A DNA stretch of 64,000 nucleotides from Flavobacterium marginilacus (GCF_026870155.1 NZ_CP113975.1:2170001-2234000), one strand, 5' to 3'; positions 45,207-54,981 are shown, counted from the first letter of the stretch. Numbers and translations: made by a program. The notes: generated from the sequence alone by a model not told the origin.

Positions 45207-46343
45207 TTATTTTTTTGCAATAATCTCGCAAAGCGTCCCAAATTTCATAATCTCCTCATAACTATCTGTTGAATGCAGAAACGCAGGATTTTTTTGGTCA
45301 GATTTATTAATGATATCAATAAAAAACTTCAAGTTTTCTAATTGTAAAGACGAGAAGGAGTCGATATCTGCCTTAATCTCTTCGATGGAGTGTATGTTCC
45401 TGTAATGAGTGTATTTACCAATGAAGCCAATAAAAATATCAGACAGTTGTGTTAATTGGTTATCTTGAGAATCTACGAAAGAGTAGTTTTTAAACTCAAC
45501 CCCGTTGTCCAGAATTCGATACTGATCCAATGCTTCACGTATGGAGTCCTCATTGTCGAATATATGGGTCGAGTTCTTAAAAGTGTAGGTGGGTCTTAGA
45601 TAAAAATGTGTCAGATCTGCTAATAGAACGTGATCTTCTTCATCCATTACAAAAGCTAATGCACCTTTCTTTTTAGATTCCCTTAATATCTGCCGTAAAG
45701 ATTCCAGTCCAAAATGAAATTCTGGTGTCGGAAGATAATCTTCAAAAAGATTACTTAATTGCTCTATGAAATCGCCAATTTTTTCAGGCTTAATGTTAGG
45801 ATAATCAAAAGCATAAAAAAGTTTGATAACGGCCTCTATTTCAAGCCGACAGAGTTTGTAGAGGTCATTTTTCAATTGGCTGGTAAATTGAGAGCCTAAT
45901 CGCATAGCTACCTCGGAGTTCATGATAGCAGAATCCACAATGTCGACGACTGACCAATAGAGAATATTAAGGCTTGAGTAATGTACATAAAGATCGCTAT
46001 CCTTTAAAAAGCGAAAGAACAGGTTTAATTTTTGCGATTTAAGACAATCAAGAAAATCTCCGAATGCGATATGTTTGAATTTAACTTCTTTGGCAGTTTT
46101 CTGCAATTTAAAGCTATCAATCAATGACTGTACGTCCGGCACGATTCCATGATGTAGAAGTCCTCCCAAAACAAAATTTGCGGTAAATGTAAAATTGAAA
46201 TCATTTTCTCTTACATAGAATGTTTTGATATTATTGGTTTCATCATAGTAGAATATGTAAGGTGTTGTAAAATCTACTCGCGGATTCAGTATTTGGGCAA
46301 ATTGGTTAGCTACTTCTATTTCTGCTATTTCAAAGTCTATCAT
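45207..46343 (-). CDS. DUF3800-like protein
   Basis: 378 residues. N-terminal YIFYYDETNNIKTFY and FVLGGLLHHG and C-terminal HIFDNEDSIREAL plus FVDSQDNQLTQLSDIFIGFIGKY match the pattern of DUF3800 (an RNase H-like fold with acidic residues D-E near the start and a DSxxxxxLQLxD-type C-terminal motif). The middle is helical and longer than in many members. Convergent with the ubiquitin-like operon and facing it across the shared terminator, so not in its transcript. Could be a nuclease or an accessory of the island. Confidence 0.65.
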   Translation of the reverse strand: MIDFEIAEIEVANQFAQILNPRVDFTTPYIFYYDETNNIKTFYVRENDFNFTFTANFVLGGLLHHGIVPDVQSLIDSFKLQKTAKEVKFKHIAFGDFLDCLKSQKLNLFFRFLKDSDLYVHYSSLNILYWSVVDIVDSAIMNSEVAMRLGSQFTSQLKNDLYKLCRLEIEAVIKLFYAFDYPNIKPEKIGDFIEQLSNLFEDYLPTPEFHFGLESLRQILRESKKKGALAFVMDEEDHVLLADLTHFYLRPTYTFKNSTHIFDNEDSIREALDQYRILDNGVEFKNYSFVDSQDNQLTQLSDIFIGFIGKYTHYRNIHSIEEIKADIDSFSSLQLENLKFFIDIINKSDQKNPAFLHSTDSYEEIMKFGTLCEIIAKK

Positions 46344-46399
46344 ACTAGCTAACTTATTAAATTAATTAAAAGGCTAAGTTATCAAAATGACTTTATAAA

Positions 46400-46433
46400 T
46401 GCCACCCATAGCCAATTAATTCCTTTCACTGCC
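46400..46433 (+). promoter_or_regulatory. 10-bp-phased TGCC repeat upstream of traE
   Basis: TGCC (46400), AGCC (46410), TTCC (46420), TGCC (46430), exact 10-bp period, then TATA 7 bp after the last unit. It lies 92-125 bp before traE and should belong to the promoter of the traE-traQ operon. Confidence 0.6.
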
Positions 46434-46524
46434 ACTTTGTTATAACACCTCCTTTTCCATTAGATATTTGTCTGGATAATCTGCATCGAGCAGGCTAAAC
46501 ATAACAATTTAAAATGTTAAAATC

Positions 46525-46830
46525 ATGGAAAAAGAAAGAAAAAAAATCCTGCTGGCAACAATGGCATTGCTGACAGGAATGGGTGCGATGGCACAGGGAG
46601 ACGGTTCAGCTGGTATTACCGAAGCCACTCAAATGGTTACGTCCTATTTCGACCCTGCCACACAACTCATCTATGCTATTGGAGCCGTGGTAGGTCTCAT
46701 TGGAGGGGTTAAAGTGTACGGCAAGTTCAGCAGTGGTGACCCCGATACGAGCAAGACTGCGGCAAGCTGGTTTGGTGCGTGTATCTTCTTGATTGTTGCG
46801 GCTACCATTTTGCGTTCATTCTTCCTTTAA
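46525..46830 (+). CDS. traE: conjugal transfer protein TraE (DUF4134)
   Basis: 101 residues. Signal-like hydrophobic start (MALLTGMGAMAQG) then two membrane helices (LIYAIGAVVGLIGGVKVYG and CIFLIVAATILRSFFL) separated by SSGDPDTSKTAASWFGA, the DUF4134 signature. A VirB2/pilin-like subunit by position and topology. First gene of the mating-apparatus operon. Confidence 0.9.
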   Translation: MEKERKKILLATMALLTGMGAMAQGDGSAGITEATQMVTSYFDPATQLIYAIGAVVGLIGGVKVYGKFSSGDPDTSKTAASWFGACIFLIVAATILRSFFL

Positions 46831-46841
46831 TCCCTTGCTTT

Positions 46842-47171
46842 ATGAATTACAATATCAATAAAGGCATTGGAAGAAGTGTAGAATTTAAGGGGTTGAAAGC
46901 ACAATACTTGTTCATTTTCGCAGGCGGACTGCTTGGTACACTAATCCTTGTAATGATAATGTATATGGCTGGCGTAAACTCTTATATCTGCCTGTTGCTT
47001 GGAGCAGGCGGTGCTTCGCTGATTGTATGGCAGACCTTTTCATTGAACAAAAAGTATGGGGAACACGGGCTGATGAAAATTGGGGCAAGAAAAAGACACC
47101 CACGATACATCATCTGTCGCAAGCCTTTACACCGCTATTTAAAGTTCACTTCTAAATCGAATGCCTTATGA
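46842..47171 (+). CDS. traF: conjugal transfer protein TraF (DUF4133)
   Basis: 109 residues from ATG 46842 (MNYNINKGIGRSVEFKGLKAQY), the conserved DUF4133 start; two adjoining helices follow. VirB3-like inner-membrane component. Its 3' end overlaps traG by 4 bp. Confidence 0.9.
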   Translation: MNYNINKGIGRSVEFKGLKAQYLFIFAGGLLGTLILVMIMYMAGVNSYICLLLGAGGASLIVWQTFSLNKKYGEHGLMKIGARKRHPRYIICRKPLHRYLKFTSKSNAL

Positions 47172-49663
47172 GAAATGTAGCCAAGACCACTACGCTGGAA
47201 AATAAGTTTCCATTACTGGCGGTAGAAAACAATTGTATTCTCTCCAAGGATGCAGACATTACCGCCTGTTTTGAAGTGCGTTTGCCGGAACTGTTCACGG
47301 TGGCTTCTGCGGAATATGAAGCTATTCATTCTGCTTGGCACAAAGCCATTAAGACTTTGCCCGATTATACAGTTATCCACAAACAAGACTGGTACATCAA
47401 GGAAAACTATGCGCCCGATATTGCTGGCGATGATTTGAGTTTTTTGGGTAAATCCTATCAGCTGCATTTTAACGAACGTCCTTTTCTTAATCATTATTGC
47501 TACCTGTTCCTGACCAAGACCACTAAGGAAAGAATGCGTATGCAGAGCAATTTTTCGTCGCTTTGTAAAGGTGCTCTTATACCAAAAGAAATTAGGGATA
47601 AGGAAGTAATCCATCGTTTTATGGAAGCGGTAGCACAGTTTGAACGTATTGCAAATGACAGTGGTTTTATCGGTTTGCGACGTTTTACAGAAGAGGACAT
47701 CATTGGTACGGATGAAAAACAGGGGTTATTGGAACAGTATCTAACGCTGTCGAGGGAGGCCGGGACACCAATGCAGGACATCGGATTGGGAGCAGAGGAA
47801 GTACGTGTTGGCAACAAAAGATTGTGCCTGCATACCTTATCCGATACAGACGACCTGCCCTCAACAGCATCAGCAGATACTCGTTACGAAAAACTATCTA
47901 CCGACCGGAGCGACTGCCGTTTGTCGTTTGCTGCTCCAGTGGGATTGCTGCTAAACTGCAATCATATCTACAACCAGTATCTGTTTTTGGATAACAGCGA
48001 AGATAACCTGCAAAAATTTGAGAAGTCCGCAAGGAATATGCATTCACTGGCTCGTTACAGCCGTGCCAATCAAATCAATAAAGAATGGATAGAACGCTAT
48101 CTGAACGAAGCACACAGTTTTGGACTGTCATCCATCAGGGCTCACTTCAACATCATGGCTTGGTCGGAAGACCCTGCCGAACTGAAACAGCTAAAGAACG
48201 ACACCGGTAGTGCTTTGGCACTGATGGAATGCAAACCCCGTCATAATACCAACGATGCAGCTACGCTGTACTGGGCAGGAATGCCTGGCAATGCAGGTGA
48301 TTTTCCAAGTGAGGAAAGCTTTTATACGTTCATCGAACCAGCTTTGTGCTTCTTTACTGAAGAAACCAATTATCACAATTCGCCATCGCCTTTCGGTATC
48401 AAAATGGCTGACCGCCTGACAGGAAAGCCTATCCATCTGGATATATCGGATTTGCCGATGAAACGTGGGATTATCACGAACCGGAACAAGTTTATACTGG
48501 GGCCGTCAGGTTCGGGAAAATCTTTTTTCACAAACCATATGGTAAGGCAGTATTATGAGCAGGGTGCACACGTGCTGTTGGTGGATACAGGTAATTCCTA
48601 TCAAGGTTTGTGCGAACTCATCAAAGGAAAAACCAAAGGCGAAGACGGGGTTTATTTCACTTACACAGAGGATAATCCGATAGCCTTTAATCCTTTCTAT
48701 ACCGATGATGGTGTATATGATATAGAAAAAAGAGAAAGTATCAAAACGCTGATTCTGACACTTTGGAAAAGGGATGATGAACCACCAACCCGTTCAGAAG
48801 AAGTGGCATTGTCCAATGCGGTAAGCGGTTATATTGAACGTATCAAACAAGATGAGGTATATCCTTCTTTCAATGGATTCTATGAATATGTTCAGGGCGA
48901 TTACCGTAAGGTACTGGAAGAAAAACAGGTTCGGGAAAAAGACTTTGATATTGCCAACTTCCTGAACGTACTGGAACCTTATTACAAAGGAGGCGAATAC
49001 GATTACCTGCTCAATTCCGATAAACAGTTAGATCTGCTTTCCAAACGCTTCATTGTGTTTGAAATTGATGCAATCAAAGACCACAAAATCCTCTTCCCAA
49101 TCGTGACCATCATCATCATGGAGGTGTTCATTAACAAGATGAGAAGACTCAAAGGTATCCGCAAACTCATACTGATTGAAGAGGCTTGGAAAGCGATTGC
49201 CAAGGAAGGTATGGCAGAATATATAAAGTACCTCTTCAAAACGGTTAGAAAGTTTTTCGGTGAAGCCATTGTAGTAACACAGGAAGTCGATGACATCATC
49301 CAATCGCCCATTGTCAAGGAAAGTATCATCAATAACTCCGATTGTAAAATCCTGCTCGACCAGCGCAAGTACATGAACAAGTTTGATGACATACAGGCTA
49401 TGCTTGGACTTACAGAAAAGGAGAAGGGACAGGTGCTTTCCATCAACATGAACAATGATCCGTCACGACTTTACAAGGAAGTGTGGATAGGTTTAGGCGG
49501 CACCCATTCGGCTGTATATGCTACAGAAGTGTCGGTTGAAGAATATTTGGCCTATACCACCGAGGAAACCGAAAAAATGGAAGTGATGCGGCTTGCCGGT
49601 GAACTGGGCGGAAATGTAGAGCAGGCTATCAAGCGGATAGCTCTGCAAAGAAGAGAAAAGTAA
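47168..49663 (+). CDS. traG: TraG conjugation ATPase (VirB4-like)
   Basis: 831 residues. Walker A ILGPSGSGKSFFTNHM near residues 443-458, Walker B LILIEEAWKAIA near 665 and VVTQEVDDI near 698. Energises assembly of the mating channel. The N-terminal ~400 residues are the TraG N domain (LPLLAVENNCILSKDADITACFEV-like start). In CTnDOT order a traH would follow; here traI comes next after 33 bp, so traH is absent. Confidence 0.92.
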   Translation: MRNVAKTTTLENKFPLLAVENNCILSKDADITACFEVRLPELFTVASAEYEAIHSAWHKAIKTLPDYTVIHKQDWYIKENYAPDIAGDDLSFLGKSYQLHFNERPFLNHYCYLFLTKTTKERMRMQSNFSSLCKGALIPKEIRDKEVIHRFMEAVAQFERIANDSGFIGLRRFTEEDIIGTDEKQGLLEQYLTLSREAGTPMQDIGLGAEEVRVGNKRLCLHTLSDTDDLPSTASADTRYEKLSTDRSDCRLSFAAPVGLLLNCNHIYNQYLFLDNSEDNLQKFEKSARNMHSLARYSRANQINKEWIERYLNEAHSFGLSSIRAHFNIMAWSEDPAELKQLKNDTGSALALMECKPRHNTNDAATLYWAGMPGNAGDFPSEESFYTFIEPALCFFTEETNYHNSPSPFGIKMADRLTGKPIHLDISDLPMKRGIITNRNKFILGPSGSGKSFFTNHMVRQYYEQGAHVLLVDTGNSYQGLCELIKGKTKGEDGVYFTYTEDNPIAFNPFYTDDGVYDIEKRESIKTLILTLWKRDDEPPTRSEEVALSNAVSGYIERIKQDEVYPSFNGFYEYVQGDYRKVLEEKQVREKDFDIANFLNVLEPYYKGGEYDYLLNSDKQLDLLSKRFIVFEIDAIKDHKILFPIVTIIIMEVFINKMRRLKGIRKLILIEEAWKAIAKEGMAEYIKYLFKTVRKFFGEAIVVTQEVDDIIQSPIVKESIINNSDCKILLDQRKYMNKFDDIQAMLGLTEKEKGQVLSINMNNDPSRLYKEVWIGLGGTHSAVYATEVSVEEYLAYTTEETEKMEVMRLAGELGGNVEQAIKRIALQRREK

Positions 49664-49696
49664 AACAATTATCAATCATTTAAAAAAAGAAGAACA

Positions 49697-50329
49697 ATGA
49701 AAAAATTAATTTTAATGGTGTGTGCAGCGCTAATGTTGGCTGTAGCACCGTGCGCAAAAGCCCAATGGGTGGTTACAGATCCCGCAAACCTGGCTTCAGG
49801 AATTCTTAACAGTGCGAATGAAATTATACAGACTTCATCGACGGTATCTAATGTTATTAAAAATTTCAAAGAAGTGGAAAAGGTATATAAGCAAGGCAAG
49901 GAATACTATGATAAGTTGCAAGCCGTCAACAATCTTGTAAAAGATGCCCGCAAGGTACAGCAGACAGTACTGCTAGTAGGCGATGTGTCAGAAATGTATG
50001 TTCAGAATTTTGGCAAAATGATGAACGACCCCAACTTTTCTGCGCAGGAATTGGCAGCTATTGCCAACGGCTATTCAGTATTGCTGGGTGAGAGTACAGA
50101 ATTACTGAAAGAACTCAAACAGATTGTAAGTTCATCAAGTCTTTCCCTAAATGACAAAGAGCGTATGGATATTATTGACCGAGTGTACAAGGAAGTGAAA
50201 GAATACCACAGCTTGGTACGCTACTATACGAATAAAAATATCTCGGTAAGCATTTTAAGAGCAAAGAAGCAGAACAATACCAAACGAGTGCTTGACCTCT
50301 ATGGAACTCCAAACCAAAAATACTGGTAA
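49697..50329 (+). CDS. traI: conjugal transfer protein TraI (DUF4141)
   Basis: 210 residues with a signal peptide (MKKLILMVCAALMLAVAPCAKA) and QWVVTDPANLASGILNSANEIIQTS, the DUF4141/VirB5-like start; the rest is helical. Periplasmic component encoded between traG and traJ. Confidence 0.87.
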   Translation: MKKLILMVCAALMLAVAPCAKAQWVVTDPANLASGILNSANEIIQTSSTVSNVIKNFKEVEKVYKQGKEYYDKLQAVNNLVKDARKVQQTVLLVGDVSEMYVQNFGKMMNDPNFSAQELAAIANGYSVLLGESTELLKELKQIVSSSSLSLNDKERMDIIDRVYKEVKEYHSLVRYYTNKNISVSILRAKKQNNTKRVLDLYGTPNQKYW

Positions 50330-50332
50330 GCC

Positions 50333-51325
50333 ATGGAATCTGATAATCTTCATGAGGTTCTGCGCTCCTTGTATGATGAAATGCTTCCACTGTCTGCCGA
50401 TATGGCGGCAGTGGCGAAAGGAGTGGCTGGTTTGGGGGCCTTATTCTATGTAGCTATTAAGGTGTGGCAGGCACTAAGCCGGGCAGAGCCGATTGATGTG
50501 TATCCTTTACTGCGTCCTTTTGCTTTAGGTCTTTGCATCATGTTTTTCCCAACCATGGTACTTGGAACAATCAATGCAATCCTTAGCCCGATAGTGCAAG
50601 GTACGCATGCCATCCTCGAAAATCAGGTGCTTGACCTGAACGACCTACAGACAAAAAAAGACCTGTTGGAACGGGAAGCCATGCTTCGAAATCCTGAAAA
50701 CGCTTATTTGGTATCGGATGAAGAGTTCGATAAAAAACTAGAAGAACTGGGCTGGTCGCCAAGCGATCTGGCCACGATGTCGGGGATGTATATGGAAAAA
50801 GAGATGTACCGCATTGAGCAGTCTGTAAAAAACTGGTTCAGGGAATTACTGGAAATTTTATTTCAGGCAGCTGCTCTGGTGATTGACACTATACGTACAT
50901 TCTTTCTGATTGTATTATCTATACTCGGACCAATTGCTTTTGCAATATCGGTCTGGGATGGTTTTCAATCGACACTTACGCAATGGCTTACACGATATGT
51001 CAGTGTGTATTTATGGTTACCCGTAGCCGACCTCTTCAGCTCTATGCTTGCCAAGATACAATCCCTGATTATTGAAAGGGATATCGAAATGCTTGCTGAC
51101 CCTACTTTTATTCCCGACACCTCAAATACCGTTTATGTAATTTTTATGATCATTGGCATTGTGGGATATTTTACCATCCCGACCGTGACAGGCTGGATTA
51201 TTCAGGCTGGTGGCGCAGGAAACTTTACCCGTAATGTGAACCAAGCCGCAATGAAAGCAGGAAATATTGCTGGAGCTGGGGCAGGTTCGGCAGCAGGAAA
51301 TATCGGCGGACAGTTACTCAAATAA
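50333..51325 (+). CDS. traJ: conjugal transfer protein TraJ (VirB6-like)
   Basis: 330 residues with several membrane helices (AAVAKGVAGLGALFYVAIKVW; PFALGLCIMFFPTMVLGTI; FFLIVLSILGPIAFAIS; TVYVIFMIIGIVGYFTIP), a Gly/Ala-rich end, and the TraJ block SVWDGFQSTLTQWLTRYVSVYLW. Four bp after traI. Confidence 0.9.
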   Translation: MESDNLHEVLRSLYDEMLPLSADMAAVAKGVAGLGALFYVAIKVWQALSRAEPIDVYPLLRPFALGLCIMFFPTMVLGTINAILSPIVQGTHAILENQVLDLNDLQTKKDLLEREAMLRNPENAYLVSDEEFDKKLEELGWSPSDLATMSGMYMEKEMYRIEQSVKNWFRELLEILFQAAALVIDTIRTFFLIVLSILGPIAFAISVWDGFQSTLTQWLTRYVSVYLWLPVADLFSSMLAKIQSLIIERDIEMLADPTFIPDTSNTVYVIFMIIGIVGYFTIPTVTGWIIQAGGAGNFTRNVNQAAMKAGNIAGAGAGSAAGNIGGQLLK

Positions 51326-51349
51326 TGTAAAACTATTAATCAGTAAAAA

Positions 51350-51973
51350 ATGGAATTTAAAACGCTAAGAAATATCGAAAACAGTTTTCTCCAAATTAGG
51401 CTGTATGCCCTTGTATTTACCGTTCTCTGTACCAGTGTTGCAGGATATGCCGTTTGGCAATCCTACCGCTTTGCAGAAGAACAACGCCAAAAGATCTATG
51501 TACTGGATAATGGCAAATCATTGATGCTGGCACTTGCACAGGATGCATCCATCAACCGACCAGTTGAAGCAAGGGAACACGTAAGACGTTTTCACGAACT
51601 GTTTTTTACGCTGGCTCCTGATAAAAATGCTATCGAAAGCAATATGAGCCGGGCGTTTAACCTTGCCGATAAAAGTGCTTTTGATTATTACAAAGACCTT
51701 TCGGAAAAAGGATATTACAACCGTATTATATCGGGGAATGTACAGCAGCGTATCGAAGTGGATAGCGTGGTTTGCAATTTCGACAAGTATCCCTATGCGG
51801 TACATACGTATGCTAAACAGTTTATTATCCGTTCCAGTAATGTAACCAAACGTAATCTGGTAACTTCCTGCTATCTGGTCAATTCCGTCCGTTCGGATAA
51901 TAACCCGCAGGGCTTCAATATCGAAAAATTTTCGGTGGTCGAAAACAAGGATATTGAAGTTATTGAACGCTAA
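51350..51973 (+). CDS. traK: conjugal transfer protein TraK (VirB8-like)
   Basis: 207 residues with one N-terminal helix (LYALVFTVLCTSVAGYAVW) and a soluble domain (REHVRRFHELFFTLAPD, KGYYNRIISGNVQQRIEVDSV) typical of TraK. Periplasm-facing scaffold protein. Confidence 0.9.
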   Translation: MEFKTLRNIENSFLQIRLYALVFTVLCTSVAGYAVWQSYRFAEEQRQKIYVLDNGKSLMLALAQDASINRPVEAREHVRRFHELFFTLAPDKNAIESNMSRAFNLADKSAFDYYKDLSEKGYYNRIISGNVQQRIEVDSVVCNFDKYPYAVHTYAKQFIIRSSNVTKRNLVTSCYLVNSVRSDNNPQGFNIEKFSVVENKDIEVIER

Positions 51974-51983
51974 AAATAAGAGT

Positions 51984-52412
51984 ATGGAAACATTTTCAGA
52001 TTTAAACACCTTCGCTATAACCCTTACCGAAAAAGGATATAGCGGTTATTTCCACACTCAGGGCGCGTATCCCGGAAAGCTAAAAGACAGTATTTGTGAA
52101 TATCTCGAAAGTTGCCAAAAGGATGCCGACAATTTGCCTAAACAGGAATTGTTGCTGACAAGCTATCTGCAATGGTCAGGAGAAGATAAGCCTCGTGTAG
52201 AATGCAATATGTGGGTAAAATACCTGAACGGCAAATTCTCTCTCAACAGAATGGAGGTAGCAAAAAAAGATGGCTTCGGACAACTGATGAAAAAATCAAC
52301 TTTGACAGACCTTTCTATACTATCCGTACCCAAAGCAATTGCTTCAATCGCTTTGGTTAGTGAAGAGCCGAAGCAGGAGGCAGAAAAAAGTCCAAAGCGT
52401 TTCAAGCTATAA
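51984..52412 (+). CDS. uncharacterised tra-operon protein between traK and traL
   Basis: 142 residues from ATG 51984 (METFSDLNTFAITLTEKG). Mixed alpha/beta, no membrane segment, basic end (EKSPKRFKL). It is not part of the CTnDOT Tra set but sits in the operon with close spacing (10 bp after traK, 20 bp before traL), as in other flavobacterial ICEs. Function unknown. Confidence 0.65.
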   Translation: METFSDLNTFAITLTEKGYSGYFHTQGAYPGKLKDSICEYLESCQKDADNLPKQELLLTSYLQWSGEDKPRVECNMWVKYLNGKFSLNRMEVAKKDGFGQLMKKSTLTDLSILSVPKAIASIALVSEEPKQEAEKSPKRFKL

Positions 52413-52432
52413 CAAAAAGAAATTTGAAGGCT

Positions 52433-52720
52433 ATGAAAAAATTAAGAACAACTATGGACAGGTACTTTGACAAGCTGGATGAACGTTGGCGGGTATTGCC
52501 AATACAAAAACAGCATCAATGTATGCTGTACTTCTTTGTGGGCTATCTGCTACTTACTGCAGGGGTCATTGGCAAAGTATGGTATGAAACTTCAAAGTCC
52601 CGTAACGATATAGGCATTGAGCATATCGAGAACCCCATCCACAAAAAAAATGAAAGTCCTACAAAATTGCAGGATACATTAACAACAATTTATAAAAATA
52701 AGATTTATGAAAGTAAATGA
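52433..52720 (+). CDS. traL: conjugal transfer protein TraL (DUF3989)
   Basis: 95 residues from ATG 52433 with one membrane helix (CMLYFFVGYLLLTAGVIGKVWY) after a basic N-terminus. Overlaps traM by 14 bp, so they are translated together. Confidence 0.82.
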   Translation: MKKLRTTMDRYFDKLDERWRVLPIQKQHQCMLYFFVGYLLLTAGVIGKVWYETSKSRNDIGIEHIENPIHKKNESPTKLQDTLTTIYKNKIYESK

Positions 52721-54035
52721 GAACAAAAAAGCGGTTGTTCGGGTAACTGAAGGTAACCCAGCAGCAACCGATGAGGTACTGCAAGACAGTACACAGGATA
52801 AAGTCCAAAGGCTAAAAAAGCCGCTGATATTTGGTTTAATGGGAATCGTATTTGTAGGCTGTATGTACCTGATCTTTAAACCGTCTTCCGAGAAAAAGGA
52901 AATTGATAAAATCGGGCTGAACGAGGTTGTGCCTCAAGCTACTGGTGCAGGAATGCCTGAAGATAAGGGTAAAGCATACGAAGAGGAAATGTTGGAACTT
53001 AAGAATCAGGAAAAACGGAACGATCTCACCTCTCTTTCTGATTACTGGAATGAAGACGAAAAAGGAGAAGCGGGAGAGGAACTGCCTGACGAGGAAGAAA
53101 GCTACAGTAGTGCCCACGGATCTGGAAAACAGAGTAATCCCGCTTTGAACAGTTATCGCAACGTGCAAAGCACATTAGGTTCTTTCTATAAGGACGATAA
53201 TTCAGAAACACAGGAACTCCACAAGCAATTAGAGGAATTAAAGGAAAAACTGGCTGAGAAAGACGTTCCAGCTGGAGTAACAGTAGATGATCAATTGGCA
53301 TTAATGGAGAAATCCTATCAGATGGCTGCAAAATATCTTCCTTCAGGTACAAATACGGGAGAAGCTGTACCTGCCAATGGTGATGTTTCTAAATCTTTTC
53401 CCTCTACAAAAAAAGAGCAGTTTGTGGCATTAACTTCTACAAGAAAGAACACCGTATCGGCCTTGTATCGTGAGCCTAGCGATAGTGTTTTTTTAGCTGA
53501 TTGGAGCCAAAATAAGAACAGGGATTTTTATACTGCTGGTGCTTTAGAACAAGTGATACATCCCAAAAACAGTATCAAAGCCTGTGTACAGGAAACCCAG
53601 ACTATTATCGGTGAAAGCGGTGTACACCTCCGTTTATTGGAGCCTGTCCAAATGCCTAATCGTATCATTCCCAAAGGAACAATTTTAACGGCTAATGCCA
53701 AACTCGAGGGAGGACGTTTACATCTCAAAGTTACCTCCATAGAACTGGAGGGAAACATCATCCCAGTTGATATTACGATTTATGATCTGGACGGACAGCA
53801 GGGGCTGGATGTGCCCTATTCGCCCGAAATGAATGCTCTTACCGAAATGGCAGGTAATATGAGCCAGCAATCCGGAACGAGCCTTATGCTTACCCAATCA
53901 GCAGGACAACAGGTTGCTGCTGATTTGAGCCGTGGTGTAGTACAGGGCATCTCGGGCTATTTCTCCAAAAAATTGAAGACACCGAAAGTTACCTTAAAGG
54001 CAGGTCATCAACTGTTTCTTGTCTCCAAAAAATAA
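52707..54035 (+). CDS. traM: conjugal transfer protein TraM (VirB10-like)
   Basis: 442 residues: cytoplasmic start, one helix (PLIFGLMGIVFVGCMYLIF, ~residues 39-57), a long charged/proline-poor coiled linker and a C-terminal VirB10-type domain (SIKACVQETQTIIGESGVHLRLLEP, IIPKGTILTANAKLEGGRLHLKV). Spans the envelope as part of the core complex. Confidence 0.92.
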   Translation: MKVNENKKAVVRVTEGNPAATDEVLQDSTQDKVQRLKKPLIFGLMGIVFVGCMYLIFKPSSEKKEIDKIGLNEVVPQATGAGMPEDKGKAYEEEMLELKNQEKRNDLTSLSDYWNEDEKGEAGEELPDEEESYSSAHGSGKQSNPALNSYRNVQSTLGSFYKDDNSETQELHKQLEELKEKLAEKDVPAGVTVDDQLALMEKSYQMAAKYLPSGTNTGEAVPANGDVSKSFPSTKKEQFVALTSTRKNTVSALYREPSDSVFLADWSQNKNRDFYTAGALEQVIHPKNSIKACVQETQTIIGESGVHLRLLEPVQMPNRIIPKGTILTANAKLEGGRLHLKVTSIELEGNIIPVDITIYDLDGQQGLDVPYSPEMNALTEMAGNMSQQSGTSLMLTQSAGQQVAADLSRGVVQGISGYFSKKLKTPKVTLKAGHQLFLVSKK

Positions 54036-54060
54036 TGTAAAACATAAATAGAATTAAACA

Positions 54061-54954
54061 ATGAAAAATCATTTTAGAACCTTCTGGGCATTTGCACTGA
54101 TCATTGGCTTTGCCGTATCCTCCTTTGCACAGGACAGTGCAAAAACACCTCTTGCTTTGGGCAAGATAGAACCGTACTGTATGGAAGTTACCTATGACAA
54201 GACTTCACATCTGATTTTCCCAACCGCTATCCGATATGTGGATCTGGGCAGTGAATACCTGATTGCAGGAAAAGCAGAAGATGCGGAAAATGTACTTCGA
54301 GTAAAAGCATCGGTAAGAGAGTTTGAATCGGAAACTAATTTTTCGGTAATTACCAATGACGGCCGCTTTTACAGCTTCAATGTGCATTACAGCTCATTCC
54401 CAGAGGTATTGAGTTATGACCTGCTAACAATGCAGAAGGCAGTGGATAAAGCCGGTGGAAACGATGTGCTTTTTGAAGAGTTGGGTAACAACACCCCATC
54501 TCTGGCTGGTTTGTTATTGGAAACCATTTACAAAAACGATAAGCGCATTGTAAAGCATATTGGAGCGAAAAGTTTCGGCATACAGTTTATCCTGAAAGGA
54601 ATTTACATCCATAATGGTAAATACTATTTCCATACAGCACTCGCAAACCGTACAAATGTTCCTTTCCAGATTGATTTTATCAATTTCAAAGTAGTAGACA
54701 AAAAGATCGCAAAGCGAACCGTTGTACAGGAAAGACCAATGATACCACTGCGCACTTACAAGCCACTGGGTGAGATTGGTGGTAAAACAACCGAGCAGAA
54801 TGTGTTCCTGTTGGATCAGTTTACCATTGCCGATGACAAGATGTTACTGATTGAGATTTTCGAGAAGAACGGTGGTAGACATCAAACGCTACAGGTAGAA
54901 AATTCCGATTTGATTAAGGCTCGTTTGATTAATGATATGCACCTGAAATTTTAA
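54061..54954 (+). CDS. traN: conjugal transfer protein TraN (DUF4138, VirB9-like)
   Basis: 297 residues with a signal peptide (FWAFALIIGFAVSSFAQ), then SHLIFPTAIRYVDLGSEYLIAGKAEDAENVLRVKA, the DUF4138 hallmark. Outer part of the core complex, encoded next to traM as expected. Confidence 0.92.
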   Translation: MKNHFRTFWAFALIIGFAVSSFAQDSAKTPLALGKIEPYCMEVTYDKTSHLIFPTAIRYVDLGSEYLIAGKAEDAENVLRVKASVREFESETNFSVITNDGRFYSFNVHYSSFPEVLSYDLLTMQKAVDKAGGNDVLFEELGNNTPSLAGLLLETIYKNDKRIVKHIGAKSFGIQFILKGIYIHNGKYYFHTALANRTNVPFQIDFINFKVVDKKIAKRTVVQERPMIPLRTYKPLGEIGGKTTEQNVFLLDQFTIADDKMLLIEIFEKNGGRHQTLQVENSDLIKARLINDMHLKF

Positions 54955-54981
54955 TAATTCATTAAAAGTAATAATAGAAAA

